A stretch of 64,000 nucleotides of DNA from Stigmatella aurantiaca (GCF_900109545.1 NZ_FOAP01000025.1:78790-142789), one strand, 5' to 3'; shown: positions 1 through 9,359, numbered from the stretch's first letter. The notes: generated by a model not told the origin, from the letters alone. Program-made: numbers and translations.

Positions 1-71
1 CGGGCAACGGACAACGCACACGGGCTGTTCCGGACAGGTCTGCATTCCCCTGACGGGGCGTGCGCTCTAAG

Positions 72-2234
72 ATGCCCCGGCCCCGCTCCAGGCCCCCCAC
101 CTCCATGCCCCCTCGCCGACCCAATTCCCCCCCCGCCGATGATGCCCCGAAGCCCTCGGGCGGTGCCTCGCGGAATGATCGCACCGAGCTCCGGCCGTCG
201 CCCTTCGCCAACGGCGAGCGCTCCCGCGCGGGGGCCCGCCCCCGCTCCGTCGAGGTGGACGAGGAGTACCACACCTCCAACCACTACCCGGACGAGGGCG
301 AGGAGGACGCGGAGGAGGGCACGCCGACCCCGTCGGCGCGGTCGGTCCGCCGGCCGAGCGGCATGGACGCGCTCTCCGAGCAGGAAGAGGACGACGAGCC
401 CCTGCCCGAGGAGGACGATGACAACCCGGACGCGACCCGGGCGGGGCCTCCCGTGTCGCTCCACATCGTGGAGGGCCCGGACCAGGGCAAGAAGCGGCGC
501 TTCAAGGGCGTGCGCATGGTGGTGGGGCGCGGCAAGAAGATCGAGCTGCAGCTGTCCGATCAGTCCGTGTCGCGCCGCCACCTGGAGCTGATCCACAGCG
601 AAGCCGGCACGCTCATGCGGGACCTGGGCACCATCAACGGCACGCTGGTGAACGATGAGCGCGTGGACGAGAAGCTGCTCGCGCATGGCGATGTGATCGC
701 CATCGGCAAGACGCGCATCCGCTACGTGGACGAGCTGGCGCAGGTGAAGCAGATGCGCGCCGAGCAGGAGGCGCGCGAGGCCGAGGAGAAGAAGGCCGCG
801 GAGGAGGCCCAGAAGAAGGCCGAGGCGGAGGCCGCGGCGCGCAAGGAGGCCGCCGCCAACACCGGCGCCGCCAGCAAGGACGAGGTGGACCCGGCGGACC
901 CGCGCTTCAATCAGGCCACCCAGGCCCGCTTCCCGGCGCCCCAGGAGCTGCTGGATGCGCCCGTCCGGCCCCGGCCCGGCCGGGGCGGGGACAACAAGTT
1001 CGGCGGCAACAAGGTCCTCATCGGCGGCGGCATCGGCGTGGCGGTGGTGGTGGCGCTGGTGGTGGCCATCATCCTCATGGGGCGCCCGTCCCAGCCCGAG
1101 GTGCAGCCCCCGGACCCCAAGGAGGCCATCGCCGCCACGAAGATGCAGCAGGCGTACAACGCGGTGCGCAGCGGGGACTTCGCGCTCGCGGTGAAGCTCA
1201 TCGAAGAGGCCGAGGCGCTCAAGCCCGGCATCGACACGGAGGGGCTGGCCCAGGCGGCGCGCAAGGAGCTGGCCGTCATGGAGGCCTTCCAGGCCGTGCG
1301 CGCGCTCATGGACGAGGAGCGCTTCGAGGAGGCCCGCCAGAAGCTGAAGGACACGCCGCTGGGCACCACGGCCCAGAGCGACGAGGAGCGCGAGAAGCTG
1401 GAGAAGGAGCTGGATGAGCGCGAGTTCGCCTTCCTGGTGAAGCGCGCGGAGGCCCTGCTGGAGCAGCGCGACGTGGAGGGACTGCGCGCGCTCCTCGCCA
1501 GGCTCCCGCCGTCGGCCCAGCCCCTCTACCGCCAGAAGCTGGCGGACCTGGAGAAGGCGCTGGAGGACGAGGCCAAGGAGCTGGCCCGGCAGGGGCGGCA
1601 GAACAAGGCCCTGGCGGCGAAGCTGGCGGCCGAGAAGCGCGCCCAGTTCATCGCCGAGGCCTTCGAGGCGGTGGAGCGCAAGTTCGACAACGGGGACTAC
1701 GCGCGCGCGGTGCTCGAGTGCGACCGGGTGATGGAGGCCCACAAGGGTGACACGGAGATCCGCGACCGCGCCAAGAGCCTCAAGCGGCTCATCCCCCAGT
1801 TCGCCAAGTCCTTCGAGGACGCCCAGCGCAAGGTCCAGGCCCGCTCGCTGGAGGCCGCCGTGCGGCCCCTGAAGCGCTCCTCCGAGCTGTACCAGCAGAT
1901 CGGCTTCAACGGCGGGCTCCAGGAGACGCTCAACGAGCAGCTCGCCCGGGCCTCCGTGAGCGCGGGCAAGGCGGCGTTGGCGCGCCGCGACGTGGCCAGC
2001 GCGGCCCGCAGCTTCCGGGAGGCCCTGCGCATCAACCCCGGGGACGCGGGCGCCCAGGACGGGCTCAACAGCCTGGAGGGCCAGGTGGAGGAGCTCTTCA
2101 AGCGCGCCTACATCGAGCGGGACCGGGATCCGCGCTCCGCGGCGGAAAAGTTCAGGATCGTCATCGACGCCTCCCCCCCGGACTCGGAGCTGCGGCAAAA
2201 GGCGGAGACGCACCTGCAAGCACTTCAGCCCTGA
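72..2234 (+). CDS. FHA-domain membrane protein with C-terminal TPR/coiled-coil region
   Basis: The protein has about 720 residues. A disordered Pro/Glu/Asp-rich N-terminus is followed by an FHA domain at about residues 127-220, with the phosphothreonine-binding signature (GRG strand, SVSRRH, then INGTLVND). A charged Ala/Glu/Lys coiled coil spans about 225-263. One transmembrane helix lies at about 314-336, and helical TPR-like repeats run to the end. FHA domains bind phosphothreonine peptides, so the protein probably links cytoplasmic Ser/Thr kinase signalling to a periplasmic TPR scaffold. I chose ATG 72; an in-frame GTG at 60 is possible. It is followed on the same strand by a TPR/cyclic-nucleotide-fold gene. 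Domain calls are firm; the pathway is unknown. Confidence 0.85.
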   Translation: MPRPRSRPPTSMPPRRPNSPPADDAPKPSGGASRNDRTELRPSPFANGERSRAGARPRSVEVDEEYHTSNHYPDEGEEDAEEGTPTPSARSVRRPSGMDALSEQEEDDEPLPEEDDDNPDATRAGPPVSLHIVEGPDQGKKRRFKGVRMVVGRGKKIELQLSDQSVSRRHLELIHSEAGTLMRDLGTINGTLVNDERVDEKLLAHGDVIAIGKTRIRYVDELAQVKQMRAEQEAREAEEKKAAEEAQKKAEAEAAARKEAAANTGAASKDEVDPADPRFNQATQARFPAPQELLDAPVRPRPGRGGDNKFGGNKVLIGGGIGVAVVVALVVAIILMGRPSQPEVQPPDPKEAIAATKMQQAYNAVRSGDFALAVKLIEEAEALKPGIDTEGLAQAARKELAVMEAFQAVRALMDEERFEEARQKLKDTPLGTTAQSDEEREKLEKELDEREFAFLVKRAEALLEQRDVEGLRALLARLPPSAQPLYRQKLADLEKALEDEAKELARQGRQNKALAAKLAAEKRAQFIAEAFEAVERKFDNGDYARAVLECDRVMEAHKGDTEIRDRAKSLKRLIPQFAKSFEDAQRKVQARSLEAAVRPLKRSSELYQQIGFNGGLQETLNEQLARASVSAGKAALARRDVASAARSFREALRINPGDAGAQDGLNSLEGQVEELFKRAYIERDRDPRSAAEKFRIVIDASPPDSELRQKAETHLQALQP

Positions 2235-2303
2235 CGGCGCGGCGTGCGGTAAGGTGGGGGCGGGGGCACCCGCCGCCGTTCAATACCTTGTGGGAGAGTG
2301 GCA

Positions 2304-3644
2304 ATGAGTGAGTCGTCGCTGCGAGAGCTCGGAATGGATCTGATCGAGGATCGCCAGTTCGAGCGGGCCCTCGGGGTGTTCTCCGAGGCCGTGCGCCGCC
2401 GTCCTGCGGACCATCGCTCGCGGATGCTCGCGGCGCGGTGCCTGGCCGAGATGGGAGAGCGGGAGCGCGCGGTGACGGCCTACCACGCGTGTGCCGAGGG
2501 CCTGCTGCGCCGGGACTACCTGCTGTCGGCCATGGCCGCCTGCAAGCTGGCGCTGGAGCTGGCCCCGCAGGAGCGCCGGTTGAAGGACACGCTGGTGCGC
2601 ATCCACGCCCGGGCCTCGCGCAATGCCGCGGGGCGCGCCTCCGTGCCGCCGCCGCTGCCGCCCGAGACGATGTTCGAGGGCAAGGTGGAGAAGGATCTGC
2701 TGGGCATGGTGGGCGAGGAGCTGACGCAGCACGCCATCGAGGTGCTGGCGGCGCCGGACCCGGGTGGGGCGGCGGACCCGAACAGCCGCCCGCCGCTGCC
2801 GCTGTTCGCGGCGCTGGAGCGCGAGGCCTTCCTGGACCTGGTGTACCGGATGGCCTGGCGCAGCGTGCCGCCGGGCACCGTCATGAGCCAGGAGGGGGAG
2901 ACGGGAGACCACCTCCACGTCATCGTCGCCGGCAAGGCGGAGGTGACGCGGTTGACGGAAGGGCAGCGCAAGACGCTGGGCTTCCTGGGCGGCGGCTCCA
3001 TCTTCGGCGAGCTGTCCCTCATCACCAACACCTCGCCCACCGCCAGCGTCACCTCGACGGTGGACACGGAAGTGTTCGAGGTCCGCCGCGAGCACCTCAA
3101 CGCCGTGGCGCGCAACCACCCCTCCGTGCCCCAGGTGCTGGCGGAGTTCGCCCAGCAGCGCATGGCGCGCAACATGATGGCCACCTCGCCGCTCTTCCAG
3201 CAGTTGCCCGAGTCCGACCGGGCCGCGCTCCTGGAGCGCTTCACCTTCCGGGCGCTTCAGCCGCGGGACCGGGCGCTGGTGGAGGGCGAGCCCTCGCCGG
3301 GCCTGTTCCTCGTGCTCGCCGGCGAGCTGGTGGTGCAGAAGGGAGACCCGGGCGGCGGCGCGGTGAGCCTGGGCATCCTGCGGGAGGGCGAGGTGGCGGG
3401 GGAAATCTCCCTGCTCACCGGCGCCAATGCCACCGCCACCGTGGCGGCCACGCGCAAGACGGCCACCGCCTTCCTGCCGCGCGAGGCCTTCGCCGAGCTG
3501 ACGCAGGAGTACCCCTCCATCAAGACGTACCTGGAGCAGCTCTCGGAGCAGCGCATCCAGCGGACGGCCGAGGCCCTGCGGCCCGCGGAGATCATCGACG
3601 CGGATGAGCTGGTCATCGAGCCGGACGTGGCCCGGGCGGGCTGA
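2304..3644 (+). CDS. TPR protein with two degenerate cyclic-nucleotide-binding folds
   Basis: The protein has 446 residues. TPR-like helices occupy about residues 10-100, followed by a linker and two tandem cNMP-binding (CAP/PKA regulatory) folds at about 166-270 and 291-400. Both phosphate-binding cassettes are recognisable (FGELSLI at about 234 and AGEISLL at about 365). However, the Arg that contacts the cyclic phosphate in the canonical R-T/S-A motif is Pro in the first (SPTASV) and Ala in the second (NATATV). There is no DNA-binding domain. ATG 2304 is preceded by GGGAGAG at a good distance, which favours it over GTG 2298. It is probably a cytoplasmic scaffold or sensor; whether it binds cNMP at all is doubtful. 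Confidence 0.85.
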   Translation: MSESSLRELGMDLIEDRQFERALGVFSEAVRRRPADHRSRMLAARCLAEMGERERAVTAYHACAEGLLRRDYLLSAMAACKLALELAPQERRLKDTLVRIHARASRNAAGRASVPPPLPPETMFEGKVEKDLLGMVGEELTQHAIEVLAAPDPGGAADPNSRPPLPLFAALEREAFLDLVYRMAWRSVPPGTVMSQEGETGDHLHVIVAGKAEVTRLTEGQRKTLGFLGGGSIFGELSLITNTSPTASVTSTVDTEVFEVRREHLNAVARNHPSVPQVLAEFAQQRMARNMMATSPLFQQLPESDRAALLERFTFRALQPRDRALVEGEPSPGLFLVLAGELVVQKGDPGGGAVSLGILREGEVAGEISLLTGANATATVAATRKTATAFLPREAFAELTQEYPSIKTYLEQLSEQRIQRTAEALRPAEIIDADELVIEPDVARAG

Positions 3645-3658
3645 GTCCAGAGCCTCGC

Positions 3659-4150
3659 ATGGTGGCCCTGACGCGCTCACACGTGGTGGGAGGAGGGCTG
3701 GCCCTGCTGGTGGCGGGGCTGGTGCTGGCTTTCTGGCCGCACGAGGAGCCGCCCGTGGAGGAGGCCATCCGCCGGAAGATCGGCGAGATGACGCACGCGG
3801 CCGAGCAGAAGGACATCGGCGCGGTGATGGAGGGCGTGTCCGAGCGCTTCAAGACGGACCAGGGCTGGGACAAGCAGCGGGTCCGGGGCGTGCTCCTGGC
3901 CCAGGTGCTGCGCGGCCAGTGGCTGCGGCTGTTCACCACGGACCTCGAAGTCACCGAGGTGTCCCCCTCGCGGGGAGACTTCACGGTGAAGTTCATCTTC
4001 GGCCGCTCGGAGGCGAAGGAGCTCGAGCAGCTTGGACAAGACAGTGTGATGAGCGCGTGGCGGGTGGAGGGCTCCTTCGAGAACGAGGACGGTGAATGGC
4101 GCATGGTGCGCGCCACTCACCGCCGCTTGGAGCCCTCGGAGCTGTTCTAA
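3659..4150 (+). CDS. Small membrane-anchored NTF2-like hypothetical protein
   Basis: The protein has 163 residues. A single hydrophobic segment near the N-terminus (about residues 10-27) would act as a membrane anchor or uncleaved signal. A soluble alpha+beta domain follows, with the order expected of an NTF2/SnoaL-like fold: helices around EEAIRRKIGEMTHAAEQKD, then strands ending in WRVEGSF and GEWRMV. No catalytic motif is visible. It starts 14 bp after the upstream cyclic-nucleotide-fold gene, so the two are probably co-transcribed. The function is unknown. Confidence 0.7.
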   Translation: MVALTRSHVVGGGLALLVAGLVLAFWPHEEPPVEEAIRRKIGEMTHAAEQKDIGAVMEGVSERFKTDQGWDKQRVRGVLLAQVLRGQWLRLFTTDLEVTEVSPSRGDFTVKFIFGRSEAKELEQLGQDSVMSAWRVEGSFENEDGEWRMVRATHRRLEPSELF

Positions 4151-4164
4151 CAGGCTTCGCCTGT
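4150..4164. terminator. Short hairpin between convergent genes
   Basis: ACAGGC (4150-4155), loop TTC, GCCTGT (4159-4164) form a 6-bp perfect stem exactly between the stop codons of two convergent genes. There is no T-run, so if it terminates, it does so weakly or with help. Confidence 0.4.
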
Positions 4165-4625
4165 CATTCAGGGCAATTCACAACATTCACGAAGATGATC
4201 TCTCCCGTGATGTTGTAATACTCATCCCACGCCAGGAATTGCACCTGATACTCGCCGTTGGTGGCGGTGCTGGGGCCCGGGCCGTAGTCATCCGGATCGA
4301 TGGTGCCCGGAATGCCATCCTGGTCGTCATCCCCTGTGTTGTAACGGTACACGGTCAAGGGATTGCCACAGGCATCCACCGCGGAGGCGGCCGGGACCAC
4401 CCAGGGCTCGTTGCACTGGAGGGTGATGGTGGTGGGGCCACTCACCGTCAGGATGGGACTCTCGGTCTCGCAGCCGGAGTCCAATGTCTGGCTTTGAGTG
4501 TCCAGATTCTGGCTGGGCTCGCTGGCCTCGGGGCCGCAAGCGCTCGCCGCGAGGGCCAGGCTCATCAACGAGGACAACACCATGGAGCGGAGGGGAGCCT
4601 TCGTGAAACAGAGAGGGTTGCTCAT
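4164..4625 (-). CDS. Small exported lipoprotein-like hypothetical protein
   Basis: From ATG 4625 the product has 153 residues. It has a basic n-region, a hydrophobic stretch (MVLSSLMSLALAASAC) and a Cys suitable for lipidation. The mature part is a single beta-sandwich-like domain containing DACGNPL and an acidic DDDQDG / DPDDYG loop that looks calcium-binding, as in HYR/Ig-like modules. Two Cys in the mature part may pair. An in-frame ATG at 4682 would add 19 residues ahead of the signal, which makes it less likely. The function is unknown. Confidence 0.6.
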   Translation of the reverse strand: MSNPLCFTKAPLRSMVLSSLMSLALAASACGPEASEPSQNLDTQSQTLDSGCETESPILTVSGPTTITLQCNEPWVVPAASAVDACGNPLTVYRYNTGDDDQDGIPGTIDPDDYGPGPSTATNGEYQVQFLAWDEYYNITGEIIFVNVVNCPE

Positions 4626-4844
4626 AGCTGGCGCCTCTGGGGGGTTGGGGTTGGGCACGAGTATGGGCGTGAAGACAGTCATGAGAAAAGCAGAAAGTGA
4701 TACGCGGAGTTATTTTTTTGTATTGCATTGAGGGCGGATGTTTTCAGATCGTGAGATGTATTCTGACAGTGAGAGAGTGGTAAGGCGTGCTTTCCATGTC
4801 AGGGGTGTGAGAGGGTTCAGCTTCTCCCTCACTTGGTGGTTCGC
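4626..4844. promoter_or_regulatory. AT-rich divergent promoter region
   Basis: This is the spacer between two divergent genes. It contains a markedly AT-rich stretch (about 4683-4760, including a run of seven T at about 4712), unusual in this GC-rich window and typical of promoter DNA. I cannot assign -35/-10 boxes with confidence. Confidence 0.35.
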
Positions 4845-5552
4845 ATGTCTCTGAAAAAATTAAGAGTGACTTTGAGCGCCGTGATGCTGTGTGCGTCCAG
4901 CTGTGGCCTCGCGGAGGCGTCCCCGGCGCTCGCGGTGAAGAAGGTCATGCCGCTGGGGGATTCCATCACCCAGGCGGCCTCGGGGCGCGAGAGCTACCGC
5001 TGTGCGCTGTGGCAGAAGCTCAAGGCAGGGGGCTCCTCCGTGGACTTCGTGGGCAGCCTGACGGGCGGCAACGGCGGCGCGAACACCTGCACCGCGAGCG
5101 GATTCGACTTCCAGCACGAGGGGCACTGGGGCTGGCGCGCGGATCAGATCCTGGCGCAGATCTCCACGTGGGCGGCCAACACCCGGCCGGACATCGCGCT
5201 CATCCACCTGGGCACCAATGACATGCTCCAGGGGCAGACCGCCGACAGCACCCTCCAGGAGCTGAGTCAGATAATCGACCGGCTGCGCGCGGCCAATCCC
5301 AACGTCCGGATCTTCTTGGCGCAGCTCATTCCGGCCACGAACGCCACCGGCGCCGCCGCCATCCAGGCCCTCAACCAGCGCATTCCGGGGCTGGCTGCCT
5401 CCAAGAGCACGGCCGCCTCACCGGTGACGGTGGTGGATCAATGGACGGGGTTCAGCGCGCCGGCCGATACCTACGACGGGATTCACCCCAATCCCACGGG
5501 CGAGGCGAAGATGGCCGAGCGCTGGTACCAGGCCATCCGCTCCAGCCTCTGA
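4845..5552 (+). CDS. Secreted SGNH/GDSL esterase (CE3 acetyl-xylan-esterase-like)
   Basis: The product has 235 residues from ATG 4845; in-frame TTG/GTG codons lie just upstream. An N-terminal signal peptide contains a Cys that could be lipidated. The SGNH-hydrolase blocks are all present: GDSIT (catalytic Ser, about residue 40), a Gly in the GHWGWR region, GTND (oxyanion Asn, about 125) and DGIHPN (catalytic Asp/His, about 211-214). The overall layout resembles carbohydrate esterase family 3, which deacetylates xylan and other polysaccharides. It probably acts outside the cell on acetylated polymers. It stands alone, convergent with the next gene. Confidence 0.85.
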   Translation: MSLKKLRVTLSAVMLCASSCGLAEASPALAVKKVMPLGDSITQAASGRESYRCALWQKLKAGGSSVDFVGSLTGGNGGANTCTASGFDFQHEGHWGWRADQILAQISTWAANTRPDIALIHLGTNDMLQGQTADSTLQELSQIIDRLRAANPNVRIFLAQLIPATNATGAAAIQALNQRIPGLAASKSTAASPVTVVDQWTGFSAPADTYDGIHPNPTGEAKMAERWYQAIRSSL

Positions 5553-5559
5553 GGCGGCC

Positions 5560-7164
5560 CTACTTCAGCAGGGCCTCGGCCTCGGTCTTCCAGGCCTGGG
5601 CCATCTTCACCTGGCCGGCGTCCGTGAGCTGCTTGCCGATCTGCGCCACCTGGGCCTGGAGCTGCTCGGGGGGAACGCCCCGGCCCCGGGCCCGGCTCAG
5701 GGCGAAGAAGTGGTGCTGGCAGCCCGTGGCGTAGTCCCCCTGGGCGAAGAGCAGCTCCGCCATGGCGGTGTAGGCCTCGGGAACGGAGCTGGTGCCGTTG
5801 TCCGGGGTGACGGTGGTGAGCACCGCCTTTGCCCCCTCGTAGTCCTTGCGGGCCAGGAGCAGCGCGCCCTTGGCGTACTGCGCGCGGGCCTGCTGCGGCC
5901 CCTTCACGGCCAGGGCCTGCTCATAGGCGGTCAGCGCTTCGTCCTGCCGGCCCGCCGCCTCCAGCACGTTGCCGCGCGTCAGCCAGTACCGGTCGTCCCG
6001 CTCCAGCGCGCTGACCGTCTTGCCCTCGCCGGCGCTCACCTGGATGTTCCGGAACGTGGCCTCGTAGCCATCGATCAGCGCCAGGGCCCCGGCGGTGTCG
6101 CCCAGCTGCTGGAGCGCCTTGGCCCCCTCGAAATAGAACAGGGGCGCCGTCTTGTGCTGGGCCGCCGCCGCCTCGAAGGCCGCGCGGGCCCCCGGGTCCT
6201 TCTTCGCCGTCAGCGCCTTGGCCCGGGCGAAGAGGGCATAGGGCTCCTTCGGGGAGACGGCGAGCGCCGCGTCCGCGGCCTGGAGCGCCGCATCCGGGTT
6301 GCCCCGGGTCAGTGCCAGCTCCGCGCGGGTGGCGAGGGCCCGGGCCTTCAGCGCGGGGCTCAGCTCCGCCTCCCGGGCCTGGAGGTCCTGCAGGGTGCGC
6401 TCCACCTCGTCCGGTCTGCCGTGCAGGGCCAGGGTGGCCAGCCCCGCCGTCAGCCGGGCCTGGAGGTGGTCCGGGTTGGCCGAGGTGGCCCGGCCCAGCG
6501 CCTCACCGGCCTGGGCGAACAGCCCCTCCTGCAGCAGGGCCTCGCCGTAGGCCGTGGCGAAGCGGGGATCCTTCCAGGCGCCCTCCATGGCGCGGGCATA
6601 CGCCTGGCGTGCGGCCTGGAGGTTGCCCAGGGCCTGGTCCGTCCGCGCCTGGACGAGCCACAGCTTGGGGTTGCTCGCCCCGCGCTCGCGCAGCGCCTTC
6701 AACAGCCCGGCGGCCTCCGGGGCCTTGCCCTCGGACAGCGTCACCCAGGCCCGGACGACCCGGGCGCCGTAGCGCTCGGCATCCTTGGACTCCAGGGACT
6801 CGGCCCGGGCCAGGTGCTCGCGCGCCGGGGCCTCCGAGCCGGGCTGGTGGTGCTCCAGCCACAGCGCCGCGTGGAGGTCCGCCGCCAGGGCGTGCGCGCC
6901 GTAGACGTCCGCATCCAGGGCGAACAGCGCGTCCAGCTCCTGGAGCGCCTTCGCGAGGTCCGCGGGGTTGCCGCGCTGCGCCAGCCCCTGGGCCGCCTTG
7001 AGGTGTGTTTCCGTGTCGCGCCGCACCCGGCCCCGGTGCACCACGAAGGTGACGGTCGCCCCCAGCAGCACGGCCACCAGCGCCACCTGGGCCAGAGCAC
7101 TGCCCAGGCTCTCGCGCCGTTTCCAGTCCCTTTGCCCGCCGCTACTGCCGCTTGCCATGCCCAT
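5560..7164 (-). CDS. Membrane-anchored TPR-repeat protein
   Basis: The product has 534 residues. A cytoplasmic N-terminus and one transmembrane helix (about residues 25-43) are followed by a long array of TPR helices, with repeated Ala-rich pairs such as PYALFARAKAL, ALTAYEQALAV and KAVLTTVTP. No catalytic domain is visible. The N-in topology would put the repeats in the periplasm, as in many envelope scaffold proteins. Two Met codons (7164 and 7158) are equally plausible starts. It is divergent from thrB. Confidence 0.8.
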   Translation of the reverse strand: MGMASGSSGGQRDWKRRESLGSALAQVALVAVLLGATVTFVVHRGRVRRDTETHLKAAQGLAQRGNPADLAKALQELDALFALDADVYGAHALAADLHAALWLEHHQPGSEAPAREHLARAESLESKDAERYGARVVRAWVTLSEGKAPEAAGLLKALRERGASNPKLWLVQARTDQALGNLQAARQAYARAMEGAWKDPRFATAYGEALLQEGLFAQAGEALGRATSANPDHLQARLTAGLATLALHGRPDEVERTLQDLQAREAELSPALKARALATRAELALTRGNPDAALQAADAALAVSPKEPYALFARAKALTAKKDPGARAAFEAAAAQHKTAPLFYFEGAKALQQLGDTAGALALIDGYEATFRNIQVSAGEGKTVSALERDDRYWLTRGNVLEAAGRQDEALTAYEQALAVKGPQQARAQYAKGALLLARKDYEGAKAVLTTVTPDNGTSSVPEAYTAMAELLFAQGDYATGCQHHFFALSRARGRGVPPEQLQAQVAQIGKQLTDAGQVKMAQAWKTEAEALLK

Positions 7165-7314
7165 GCGCGACCGCCTTCCGGACTGGAAATTTGAATGGTT
7201 TCGGACGTTTATGCGTGATAAGGGGAGCCGGGGCTACTTAAGGCCGCTGTCTCTGGGTGTCAACGTGGGGGGGGCCGGAGGGTTGAGCGGCTGTCGACTC
7301 CTGGAGGTGCAGTG

Positions 7315-8286
7315 ATGGCGGTGTACACGGTGCTGGACTCCGGGGCGTTCGCGCGGATCGCCGAGGCCTTTGGGCTGGGCGAGGTGCACACGGTCGACGC
7401 CATCCCCGAGGGCTCCATCAACACCAACCACCGGTTCCTCACGTCGCAGGGGCGCTTCTTCGTGAGGCACACCACGGTGCGCTCGGCGGAGGATCTGCGC
7501 TTCGAGGCCGCGCTGCTCTCCCACCTCGCCGAGTCCCAGTTTCCGGGCCCCGCGCCCGTGCTCACGGCGCAGGGCGCGCCCTTCCTGGAGCTGCAGGGCG
7601 GGCGGGTGTCGGTGTTCCGGTGGCTCGTGGGCGAGGAGTTGAAGCGCCCGCAGCTCACCGCGGAGCACCTGGAGCGCCTGGGCCAGGAGCTGGGGAAGAT
7701 GCACCGGCTCACCCAGTCCTTCGGCGGCCACCGGGACAATCCCTACAGCGCGGCGCAGGTGCAGCAGTGGCTCACGGGGCTGCGGCGGAACCCGGACGTG
7801 GAGGTGGCCCAGGTGGCCGGGGAGCTGGAAGGGTACCTGGCGCGGGCCGAGCAGGAGCGCGCGGGCGGGCTGGAGCCTCGCGGCGTCATCCACGCGGACC
7901 TCTTCATGGACAACGTGAAGTGGCTGGGGGACCGGGTGGGTGCCTTCTTCGACTTCGAGATGGCGTGCCGGGATGTCTACGCGCTGGACGTGGCCATCAC
8001 CCTGAACGCCTGGGGCTTCGAGGGGCAGTACGTGCCGGCGCTGTGCCAGGCCTTCTTCCGGGGCTACCAGGACGCGCGCCCCCTGTCGCCGGTGGAGCGC
8101 GAGCACCTCTTCGGGCACGCGCTCTTCGGGGCGGTGCGCTACACCGCCAGCCGCATCCGGGACTTCCACCTGTCGCCGCTGCCCGCGGAGCAGCTCACCC
8201 GCAAGAGCTTCCGCACCTACCTGGCGCGGGCCCGGGAGCTGGTGGCCCTGGGGCCCGCGGGGTTCCTCCAGCGCATGGGGCTGTGA
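7315..8286 (+). CDS. thrB: Homoserine kinase, type II (APH-fold phosphotransferase)
   Basis: The product has 323 residues and an aminoglycoside-phosphotransferase/choline-kinase fold. The Brenner motif HADLFMDNV (catalytic Asp and metal-binding Asn, about residue 194) is followed by FFDFEMACRD, matching the HADLFRDN...IDFYNAC pattern of type II ThrB. The N-terminus contains the IPEGSINTNHRF nucleotide-loop region typical of this group. It would phosphorylate L-homoserine in threonine biosynthesis. ATG 7315 has GGAGGTG at 7303-7309, so I prefer it to GTG 7312. No other threonine gene is adjacent, so substrate specificity rests on family resemblance. Confidence 0.8.
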   Translation: MAVYTVLDSGAFARIAEAFGLGEVHTVDAIPEGSINTNHRFLTSQGRFFVRHTTVRSAEDLRFEAALLSHLAESQFPGPAPVLTAQGAPFLELQGGRVSVFRWLVGEELKRPQLTAEHLERLGQELGKMHRLTQSFGGHRDNPYSAAQVQQWLTGLRRNPDVEVAQVAGELEGYLARAEQERAGGLEPRGVIHADLFMDNVKWLGDRVGAFFDFEMACRDVYALDVAITLNAWGFEGQYVPALCQAFFRGYQDARPLSPVEREHLFGHALFGAVRYTASRIRDFHLSPLPAEQLTRKSFRTYLARARELVALGPAGFLQRMGL

Positions 8287-8298
8287 GCGGGGCGGCGC

Positions 8299-8766
8299 TT
8301 AGATTCCGGAGACGATCTTCCACTGGCCGTCGCGCTTCTCGAGCACCATCTGCTCCAGCTCCGAGTCGTTCTGGGCCCGGGTCGTCAGCGAGGGCAGCCG
8401 CCAGCTCGCGTTCCAGTAGTAGATGGCCACCGCCTGGTCCTTGTTGATGTCCAGCCGGCGCACGTTGATGTCCACCTTGGGGTTGTCCAGCCGGGAGAAG
8501 AGGTTCTTCAGGTGGTCCGCCAGGTTGGCATACGTGAGATCGTCCTCGAGCGTCTCCGTGCCGGAGTCCTCGCGGAAGCTCTCGGAGACGATGGCCAGGA
8601 TGGCGCGCGAGTCCCTGGCCTCCAGGCCGGACCGGTAGCGTTCCATCACGCCCAGGATGGCGCGCGAATCCTCGGTGTCTTCGATATCGGTGCCGGCAAT
8701 GCGCCGGGTGGCGCACGCCGTGACCAGGAGCAGCAGGGGCAGGACAAGGAGCGATCGGACGTTCAT
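8299..8766 (-). CDS. NTF2-like lipoprotein
   Basis: The product has 155 residues. A clear lipoprotein signal (LLLLVTAC, Cys about 18) is followed by a compact alpha+beta domain of NTF2/SnoaL type: a helix containing RYRSGLEARDSRAILAIV, then strands ending in DGQWKIVSGI. It is probably a periplasmic or outer-membrane lipoprotein. No active-site motif is recognised. It ends 12 bp from the convergent thrB stop. Confidence 0.7.
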   Translation of the reverse strand: MNVRSLLVLPLLLLVTACATRRIAGTDIEDTEDSRAILGVMERYRSGLEARDSRAILAIVSESFREDSGTETLEDDLTYANLADHLKNLFSRLDNPKVDINVRRLDINKDQAVAIYYWNASWRLPSLTTRAQNDSELEQMVLEKRDGQWKIVSGI

Positions 8767-8834
8767 GGTTCGGTGGCCTCTATGAGTCCAACCGCTCCGG
8801 TGTCAACTCATTCCCCAGACGGCCGGAGGACCGG

Positions 8835-9359
8835 TTACGCCTTGCGGACGTGCTCGGCGATGAAGCGGTTGAGCACCGGGAGCTCGGCATCGAGAATCTT
8901 CAGCCCCTCGGACTGGATGACCTTCTCGCCAATGAGCGCCAGGGGCTTGAGCAGAAACGGCAGCTTGAGGGAAATCTCTCCCTCCATGGTGCGCTCGGTC
9001 TCGCCGTTGACGTCCCTCAGGCGCAGCACGCCGGTGTTCACCATCATCTTGGAGATGGCGTTGGAGGTGGGCACGTTGGCGAACGTCAGCTCCTTGGTGC
9101 GCTTGTCATAGGTGGACGTCTCGACGAAGGCGAACCACTCGGGGGGAACCTTCTTGGGGCCAATGGCGCTGATGACGGGCTTGGGGCGGTAGCGGATCCG
9201 CCGGCGGACGACGTTGCCCTCGTCTTTGACTTCCAGCGTCTGCACCTCCAAGAGCACGCCGTGGTGCTTGAGCAGAAAATCGGAGTACCGCTCGTCGAAC
9301 AACGCGCGCTCCACCTCGTCCACCGTCCCCTGAATCCGCTGCCGCGCTTCGAACCGCAT
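8835..9359 (-). CDS. DUF2505 family protein (START-like fold)
   Basis: The product has 174 residues from ATG 9359, which is preceded on the minus strand by AGGAGGG. The pattern MRFEARQRIQGTVDEVERALFDERY, followed by beta strands and a C-terminal long helix (LDAELPVLNRFIAEHV), fits DUF2505, a family related to START/SRPBCC lipid-binding folds. It has no signal peptide, so it is probably cytoplasmic. It follows a membrane HExxH/TPR gene by 29 bp on the same strand and may be co-transcribed with it. The ligand is unknown. Confidence 0.75.
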   Translation of the reverse strand: MRFEARQRIQGTVDEVERALFDERYSDFLLKHHGVLLEVQTLEVKDEGNVVRRRIRYRPKPVISAIGPKKVPPEWFAFVETSTYDKRTKELTFANVPTSNAISKMMVNTGVLRLRDVNGETERTMEGEISLKLPFLLKPLALIGEKVIQSEGLKILDAELPVLNRFIAEHVRKA

